Origin: Oryza sativa Japonica Group
Lineage: Eukaryota > Streptophyta > Magnoliopsida > Poales > Poaceae
Assembly (NCBI RefSeq): GCF_034140825.1
Contig: NC_089036.1
Location: 25,991,001-26,055,000 of the forward strand
Length of the DNA: 64,000 nt
Reading direction: 5' to 3'
Part shown: in pieces, positions 56,003 through 64,000 of the stretch
Position numbering within the stretch: the stretch's first letter is position 1
Layout of the letters: every line of letters begins with the position of its first letter
Position numbers and translations under genes: made by a program
The notes under the pieces: generated by a model
Told to the model about the DNA's origin: nothing
Databases searched by the model: none
The model's input: only the letters and a program-made list of their open reading frames with translations

Positions 56003-59000
56003 AATTGTTATATTCTGGATGGAGGTAGTAACAATCATATAATATGATTATTGTATTATTTTTTAAAAAAAATAATTGATTTTGAAATTACATGCACAAG
56101 TGGATGCTATACTAAGTTTGTCACAATTCACCGTACTTTTTATGCCACGCTTGCGAGCCACAACTTAGCTAGTAAAATTAAATTGTACCACACTTTGATG
56201 AGTTGATGACATGTGGGACCCAAATAGATGAGAAGTAATCTTGCCACAAGTGTGGCTATAAACCAAATAATAGGCTAACTTGGTCAAACTTGACTAACCT
56301 AAGATGTGGTAATCTTTGGTAAACTTTAGGAGCAAACCAAACATCTTTTCACTCAAGGAACAAAAACTCATCTCCGTTCGAGATCAAGAGATCAAGTGGC
56401 ACTTGATTGAGGAGAAGAATTCCAAGAAGTTGAGCAGATCTGCAAGAGCGGCGGCACATGCAAGAATGCAGAAGGCCGGGTCCCCTGTGGAACACATCAA
56501 GGCTAGGCAAGGACAGACAGGCACCGGTAAAGGTCAAATCGACGCGAGCGCGCGTTGCCGTGCGGGCTGCGGGCTACGGCCGGAGCCCGGAGCGGATGGC
56601 CGTAGGTGGTGACATTGGCTGTCCTGCACTCCTGCTACTGCTAGGGTGAGGGTGGGGGAGCGCTCTGGGACCAACCCCGTTGGTTCAAAAAAAATTTGGT
56701 GTGTTTAGTTTTTTTTAAATATATGGACATACATTCGAAGTATTAAACGTAGACTAATAACAAAATAAATTATAGATCATACATGTAAACTGCAAGACAA
56801 ATTTATTAAGTTTAATTAATTTGTCATTAGCAAATATTTAATGTAGCATCACATTGGTTCAAAAGATTCGTCTCGCAATTTACATATAAATTGTGTAATT
56901 GGTTTTTTTCCCCACATTTAATATTTTATTCATGTGTTCAACTATTTGATGTGACGTTTTTAGTCAATTTTTTTTTAATTTAAACAAGGACTCTATTTAG
57001 ATTCATTTTAGATAGAGTTATATCTTTAAAAATATCTAGCTCTAAAAATAAATTTAGACAACAAAGATACATGTGTGTTTAGATTTATTGTAGATTTAAA
57101 ATTTTTTGGACAGTAATAATAGACTAGTTATTTTCTTTTTAAACGGAAAGGGTAGAGTTCTAGTACTAGTCTACGAGACGTTTTGGATGCACTTCGGCTC
57201 CACCGCCCAAATCCACCCCGAGATCTAGCGCGCCCTTCCATCCAACGACCCGCGCCCCAACCCCAGACATGCCGATGACTCCTCCGTCCAGTCCTCCTCG
57301 GCCATGGCCTATGGATTCCAACGGTCCTACTCCTACCAAGCTGTGGACTGTGGAGTGCAGTAGATCAGCTCATCATCAATCATATCCATGGGCCATGGCC
57401 CTCGTTGATTGAGCTTCTTTTTCCTTCGCCAGAAAAGGCATGTAAAGAAAATGGGACGCTATCGGTTAGAGCAAGTTCAATAGTATAGCTAAACTAATAG
57501 CTCATTTATACAATAGTTACATATTACACTATTAATATCTGGTCTCATCTGTCATACACACTGTATCTTGGAATTCGTGCTACAGCTAGCTACAAATCTG
57601 TAGCCCGCTGCCCTTCTCTCTTCTCATTTATCTTCTTAAAATATATTTGCAGCTGGCTTATAGACTGCTATTGTACCTGCTCTTAAGGTCACACGATCCA
57701 TGCACGCCATACTTATACTCCCATGGTAAACTTGCGTATGTACTGTGTCTGTACTGTACTGTACTAGTGTCTACTAGCATACTTACTATTGTAGAACGGC
57801 ATGTTATGTATACTCGTGCTTGGAGCCCATCCCTCGTACTCCCTCCGTTTCCTTCCGTTTTGTCGGAGGGTGAACTCCTCAAACGAGGGACCGTGGAGCC
57901 CCTTTCCGGTTCGGACCGGGGACACGGGTGAAAGATCGAGGATCAATGAGGAAAAGAGAGGGGGATCGGGCCCCTCAGGAGGATCGGGCCCCTCAGGAGT
58001 GATGGAAAATGCAGATGGTTTAGACATATTCGGGCCGTTTCTGTATGTGGTTGATCTTGGTGGAAGGAATACAAGAGTTTTTTGTTTTTTTGGGATTCGT
58101 CCCCCACTCCACTGGGCATGGATCTCCTTTTATATCTTAAGGGGTTACCACAAAGACCCAAAACCTAGCTTTAAGAGTAAGGAAAACATTCTTTATAGAC
58201 AATTAATGCGTAACTTGTCTTCGGACGTGCAGAACCATGCGCGCCTTACCGCAGTATGGGCACGTCCCACCACACCGAACGACACGGGCGGACACCCGCA
58301 TCATTCCTTCTTTGACTAACGACGACTTCCTCCCGTCCGTTCCCACCGGTCAGCCATGACCACTTTGAATGGACCGGTACGAGGGGATTTGGTCTGGATC
58401 CAAACTTAAGACAAAAAGCCCATCATTAATGGCAATTTAGACGGAGCATGGCGCAGGCCATGCTCCCTGACAGCAGTAGGCGCACGCGCGAGGCGCTCTG
58501 CCCGCGATCACATCAATCATTCCGACTTTGGGCGGGCGAGTAGTGCGCCTACATGCCGCATTTAATGCGACCTGTCGCGCCAACTCCTCTAATAAATGCA
58601 GTGGGTTGGCGTTGGACACGCCCGCCCAAACCATGCACGCGTGGCCGTGCATGGAGGGGGTCGGGGCGGCCCGACCCCTTTCGTGGGGTACAACCAACAC
58701 ACCAGCCCCGGGTGCAACCCTTCTCAGGTCAGAAAGCGCCACGTGGGTTTGAGGCGGCCTTTTTCCCCCGTACGAAGTATCCCGGACCCATATTATCTAC
58801 ACGTTTCATATTATAAATTGTTTTAATTTTTTTTCTAATCGAACTAAGTATGATCAAGTTTATAGAAAATTTTAGTAACTTCTATAACACCAAAGTTTTA
58901 CTATAACTAAAATTTAATATATTTCGATAGTATATTTTTTTTAAAAAAATATGTTATATTTTATTATAAACTAGGTTAAACTGAAAGAAGTTCTATTAAG

Positions 59001-60289
59001 AAAAAGTTAAAGCGGTGGTAGTTTTGAACAATTTGGCGTGTTCAGACCCTTCATTCTGTGCATGGTCTTCGTGTTCCTACCAAACAGCACAGCAGGTGAA
59101 AAAGGTCAGGGACCAACACGACAGTGCCATAGTGGAATCTTTGCTGTTACTCTTTCTTTCTACAGGGTCACGTACTCACTTCAGTGTTCAGTCTTCAGAT
59201 GTTGTACAAGAGAAGCATTTGTTTTTCTCAGCAACGTTACAAACGCTCGGGCCTCGGTATTATTGTCCCTCCTCCGAGACGGTTGCTGTATTCATACACA
59301 CCGTGCCATTTGCTGACTTGCAACCGGAGCTAGAGAAATGGCTTTGCTTGTGCCTACGACGAATGCAAACAGTTGGATCGATCGTTTGATCGCGCAGGAT
59401 GAGCACGCGCGCGCGAGATGGATCTGCGCATCGTGGGATCGATGGTGATGAGCTTTGGGGGGTGAGGGTCTTCGTGGATGAGGTGAACACCTTCCTCCAC
59501 TGTGGACCAAGCACCGGTGGTCTCCCTCGCTGTACTCTCGCTTGCCACGGTGAACCCCTCTCTCCTTGTGCTTCTGATCGCACCGAGTGCTAGGCCTCCT
59601 CCGTGCTCGCTGCCTGCAATGGGCCCGTTCCTCCTCACTGTCATGCCACCGCCGCCGCTGCGTAGAAGAGGCACGAGCAGGGTACGACTTACCGTACCAC
59701 GGTTATTAGCCTTACCGCGGGGGTACGGTAATATAAATACCACGGTAACCTCCTTAAATTTAAATAAATTTAAAAAATAATTTGAATTTTTGATAAATTT
59801 TGTACGGTTTCGTACGGTTTTTCGCGGTTACCGCGCGGTAACCGTGCTTACCGCCGGAGCGCAATAACCCCGCCCCCGACGGTTTGGGAAACCCTGGGCA
59901 CGAGAGGCCGGGCCAGCCAGTGAAAAAACATGGGGGAGAGAGAGAGTAGGGTAGAGAAGGAAGAAGAGAGATGGAATTTGATGACTAGCATGCCAAGGGG
60001 GCCTAATGGACGATCGATCGCCAGGGCGATCGCCCAGCGATCGGTCCACCCCCCCTGCCCCCGCTCCCTTCTCCTCTTCCTCCTCCCCTTCTTCTCTTCC
60101 TATTACAGTACACCAAATTTTTTTTAAAAGAATAAAAAGTTAGAAAAATTTATGTATAAAAAATTTGAATTCAAATTCAAATTTGAATTCAAATTCAAAT
60201 TTGAATTCAAATTCAAATTTGAATCGGGTAATTTTAGGTGTATAAACTTTAGATGTATAGAAATACTATATATAGAAAATATTTGAATT
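56003..60289 (+). repeat. 4,283-bp tandem duplication, copy 2 (with terminal AATT)
   Basis: A direct head-to-tail copy. Contents repeat at +4,283: MITE at 56703-56993, Tourist-like MITE at 57469-57682, solo LTR at 57861-58801, palindromic repeat from 60163. I found no substitution relative to copy 1. Confidence 0.95.
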
Positions 60290-60700
60290 ATTTGAATTCA
60301 AATTCAAATTTGAATCGGATATAATTCAAATTCAAATTTGAATCGGGTATATAAACTTTAGGTCTATAAACTTTAGGTGTATAAACTTTAGATGTATAGA
60401 AATACTATATATGAAAAATATTTGAATTCAAATTCAAATTTGAATCGGATATTTGAATTCAAATTCAAATTTGAATCAGATATAATTCAAATTTAAATTT
60501 GAATCGGATATATAAACTTTAGGTTTATAAACTTTAGGTGTATAAACTTTAGATGTATAGAAATACTATATATAAAAAATATTTGAATTCAAATTCAAAT
60601 TTGAATCGGGTATATAAACTTTTGACTTATAAACTTTTGGTCTCTAAACTTTAGATGTGTAAACTTGAGGTATATAAACTTTAGGTGCATGAATTTACTA
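60163..60700 (+). repeat. GAATTCAAATTCAAATTT array, full instance
   Basis: The same palindromic block alternates four to five times with TATAAACTTTAGGTGTATAA and ATAGAAATACTATATAT spacers. Past 60289 this is unique sequence that continues the array beyond the duplication. Confidence 0.85.
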
Positions 60701-61540
60701 AAATAGGAAAGTAATACGGTGCCAAAAAAGGAAACCAGGTGGAGGGAGGGAGGGGGGAATCGATCGCTCTGGGCAACGCTCAGTAGCATTTCCGGATGCC
60801 ACATCAGTGAATACCACTATCAATACTGTTTTAGGAGTTAAATTATATTGGTTTTAATAGTTGAGGGGTCAAGATAGTTGGTATTGCAGTTTAGCGGTAT
60901 GGATCAGATTGGATCTATATTAAGGGAGTAAGAGTGCACTTATTTCCTTGTTATAGTTGGGCTGGTCTTGGTCGCGGATTTATTTGGGCCTAGCCTTTTG
61001 CCCCTGTCGAGAGATGCCATTGGGATCAGATAGGCCTTCAGCCGACGCTCAATCTGTGGCCATTTCAGCAACGGCGACAAAATCACATCATAGAGGCAGA
61101 AACGGCTTTATTCAGATTGGAGAAAACTTGCACATACGATAATAATTTTCAGAATAAACTTTGTTAAGCATGAGCAAGAAGCAGATACTCAACTAAAAAA
61201 AATAACTTGACGGATGAAAATCAGTGAATGTAATTTCATTTCCTTTACGCTGTCCTTCAGTTTTACATGATTCATTTGAAGCAGGAAGCTCTGGAAGAAG
61301 ATAGATCTTGGCCTATACATGGAACATCAATACAAAATTGCAGTCATTACAAACTAATTTTACAGCAAGATAAATAGCATGAATAATTCTTGAGATAGGT
61401 ACACAAAGTTAGACAGCATCAAAACTTCCAAGGTGGAAACATAGAATGATGTGATAATCTGATTTGCTGATGAAAACTTCACGACTGAGATAAAGCGAAA
61501 AAATTGTAGAGATACGATAACACTTAGTTGTCCAACCCTG
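60700..61540. other. Intergenic stretch and probable 3' UTR of the dehydrogenase gene
   Basis: The last few hundred bases before 61541 probably include the minus-strand 3' UTR. Nothing else is recognised. Confidence 0.4.
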
Positions 61541-64000
61541 TCACTGAGGCATGTGAATCACACATCGCAAACACTTGTTTTCTAGCATCAGTTCAAGTGC
61601 CTTGTTGATGTAATCGAATGACAAATCATGTGTAACAAGGTCATCGACTTGGATTTCCTGAGAAGAAGTAACATGATATCAGTCAACATTCTACCCAAAC
61701 AATATTTGATATCAGAAAAGGTGAAAGACCTATATATTGGAAAAACAAACAAGGTATTTTTTGTATGTATCACATTAACTAAATATATTGCTATGTGATC
61801 ATTGACCAAACATCAAATATGACATCTTGTACATAAATGCTATTATGTTCGATTGTGATAACCACTTCGCACCACAGTAAAGGATAATCCATTCACACAA
61901 TTACATATGATGAAGTTCAGCTTCTTAATTTAATATTTTTAACTGAAAATAGAATTCAGTTTTATTAGGATGTTTGCTTCTACAACACATTGTCTCCGTA
62001 CCTTGTTTGCATACTTGTCCACTAACAAAGGTAGATCAGATTTAGGTCTCCATCCTCCAAACAAAGACCCCTTCAATGTTCTTCCAGACAGAAGTAGTGC
62101 ATAATGAGCAGAAACCTCTGGCTTTGCTTTTGGCACACCAAGAGTTACAGTCAGCCCCCAACCCTAAGAAGACCAAAACATGAGAAGATAATATATCTGG
62201 GCAGAATAGGTGGAATTGTAGTGCAATGGAAAGGAATAAAAATTACATCAGAACATGATTGCAGTGCAGTCGACACTACTCCTGTATCACCCACGCACTC
62301 AAAAGAGTAATCTGCACCTCCATTGGTCAGCCGCTTCACCACCTGAAAGTATGAAAACAATGTCTTTATGCTGTGTATATCAGGGATATGATCAAGATTT
62401 TAGAAACTACCAATTGGACACCAGTGCAACAGGAGCTGTTGACTTATTTTCCCTCAAAAATTGGGTCATGAAACATGTAATTATAAGAGCGTACTGGCAA
62501 AAGCATGTATTCAAAATCTGTCTGTTCAACACAGTGCCATATTCTAATCCTACTATTTAAGGCCTGAACAAATGACTTCTAAGGTCTTGATTTATTTATC
62601 ACGATTCCATTTCTAGTTCACAATCTATGATTTAGCACAACAGTTTGTGCAAAAGGAATACCAACACCAAATATGCAGTTTAGATAAAATTGTAAACTGC
62701 GAGTGATCAGCAGTTCAGTTTTCTCAGCAAACATGATGATGTACCTGCTGAACAGGTTCATTCAATTCTTCTGGATTAATAAAATCTGTGACACCAAAAG
62801 CTTTCCCTGTGCCATGAACAAAAGTAAGTATATGGGAAAAAGTCATAATTGAAGTTTAGATTGAAATTGCAAGTTTGCAAAATACCCTTTTCTTGCTTTT
62901 CAGGATTAGTATCAACACCGATAATTATAGAAGCCCCGCGCAGCTTAGCACCTTGAGCAACCTAAGTCAGGAAGATATGAGTATAAATATTACATTTCCT
63001 AATATGCTTTCATTAACTAATAGCATAGCCTCTGTAGAAACTTACAGAAAGCCCTACAGTTCCAAGGCCAAATATAACCACACTCGACCCCTTCGAGATA
63101 TCAGCAACCTTCCAGGCTGCACCAAGCCCTAGTGAAATACAGAAATGAACGAAGACATGAATGATCAGAGACACGGTTAAAATGCGCAGAAGTGCAGAAC
63201 AACATAGCACACCTAATTCTTAGCATCAGTAAACCAAGTATAAGCTACAGAAAGGCGTGGAAGATAAAGTAAAAACACTGATGCCATCTGAGCCCTTAAA
63301 ATTCACCTGCAGATACACCACAGCTCAGCAGGCATATCCTGTCCATCGGCACGGTTGGGCCGACCTTCACCGCGCAACCGGAGTGCACAACCGTGTACTC
63401 GCTGAAGCTTGACACTGCACAGTAATGGTACACAGGTTTCCCCCTGAGCGAGAAGCGGGTCTTCTGATCGCTGTGCATGACACCCCTCCTCTCCAGGCCG
63501 AGCTTCTGGCACATGTTGCTCTTCCCTGAAACGCAGTGCTTGCAGCTCATGCACTCTCCGATGAAGACGGTGAGCACATGGTCTCCCACTTCGAACTCGG
63601 TCACACCTTCACCAACACTCTCAACCACACTACACATCAGATCGTTCCAATGTCAGTGTTCCGAGCAACTTGCGAGACATGGCGGCAACAGCAAAAGAGA
63701 CTGCTAGATCAGTATATATAGACTATACAGACCCGGATGCTTCGTGCCCGAAAATTCTGGGGAACAGATCGGTTTGAGCCTGCGTTTCGGAAACAGCAGC
63801 AAAATCGATGAGCGCATCAGGAGTATCGGGCTGGATGGAAGCAGAGCTAGAGAGGCCGGCGTACCGTGGATTGCCACTGGGTGACGTCACTGCGGCAGAT
63901 GGAGGTGGAGACGACCTTGACGCGGATCTCCATGGCCTCCGGCGGCGCCACCTCCACCTCCTCCATCACCAGCGCCTGACCGGGCGCCCACGCCACCGCC
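61541..64000 (-). CDS. Zinc-dependent alcohol dehydrogenase-like protein, N-terminus beyond window
   Basis: Nine exons are visible: 63865-64000, 63733-63779, 63307-63629, 63046-63128, 62886-62961, 62745-62806, 62247-62342, 62002-62163 and 61541-61657. All have GT-AG borders and preserved phase, giving 366 residues to the stop at 61541. Hallmarks of medium-chain ADH: catalytic zinc ligands in STSICRSDV, FGHEASG and LLSCGVSAG. The structural zinc quartet is GECMSCKHCVSGKSNMC (C-x2-C-x2-C-x7-C). The nucleotide fold has VVIFGLGTVGLS with an acidic GVDTN end, expected for NAD(H). The family oxidises alcohols or reduces aldehydes in the cytosol. The divergent C-terminus and 'ADH-like' features point to the plant ADH-like group rather than classical ADH1/2. 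About 15-20 N-terminal residues are missing. Confidence 0.9.

Overview
The window is nuclear DNA of a grass, very probably rice (Oryza). The signs are GC-rich 5' ends of genes, GT-AG introns, plant-type nuclear tRNAs, and a dense population of grass transposons (Stowaway and Tourist MITEs, MULEs, hAT and Helitron elements, L1-type LINEs, LTR retrotransposon remains). I see no prokaryote-like operons and no CRISPR. I do not find a new defence or metabolic system. The unusual content is structural: a 4,283-bp tandem duplication that looks perfect, deep transposon nests, a gene-fragment-carrying MULE, and several gene/relic pairs.

Layout. 1-1,256 (minus): a SIN3-like PAH-repeat protein running off the left edge. 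1,666-1,738: tRNA-Phe with amplified 3' flank. About 3,965-4,440: a damaged BolA-like copy. 5,818-5,889 (minus): tRNA-Thr(UGU). 6,481-8,803 (minus): RH47-type organellar DEAD-box RNA helicase. 10,206-12,587 (minus): two-exon F-box/LRR protein. 12,722 to about 16,085: an L1-type LINE with RNase H, itself carrying a hAT MITE. 16,241-16,782: MULE MITE. 16,951-17,610 (minus): Kunitz-type inhibitor gene with an in-frame stop. 18,810-19,724 and 23,396-24,292 (both minus): two GRAM-domain GEM-like paralogues. 24.4-32 kb: mostly MITEs and unassigned DNA. 32,061-33,489: a Pack-MULE. 33,846-33,918: tRNA-Ala(UGC). 34,826-35,404 (plus): kiwellin/ripening-related secreted protein. 35.6-41.9 kb: a four-level transposon nest. 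42.8-43.55 kb: relic of a second kiwellin gene. 45,917-46,162 (minus): small conserved-looking plant protein. 47.0-48.0 kb: a MITE split by a LINE tail. 49,665-51,147: Helitron. 51,720-60,289: two head-to-tail copies of a 4,283-bp segment containing a solo LTR. 61,541-64,000 (minus): a zinc alcohol dehydrogenase-like gene running off the right edge.

The intact genes are ordinary, unrelated plant genes (transcription co-repression, organellar RNA metabolism, ubiquitin-ligase substrate selection, ABA/GRAM-type signalling, secreted defence or ripening protein, redox enzyme). They do not form a pathway. Shared ancestry links only the two GEM-like genes and the kiwellin gene with its relic. Exon boundaries were deduced by eye from GT-AG sites and preserved reading frame; each multi-exon model sums to whole codons. 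All family assignments come from recognised motifs, not from database searches.
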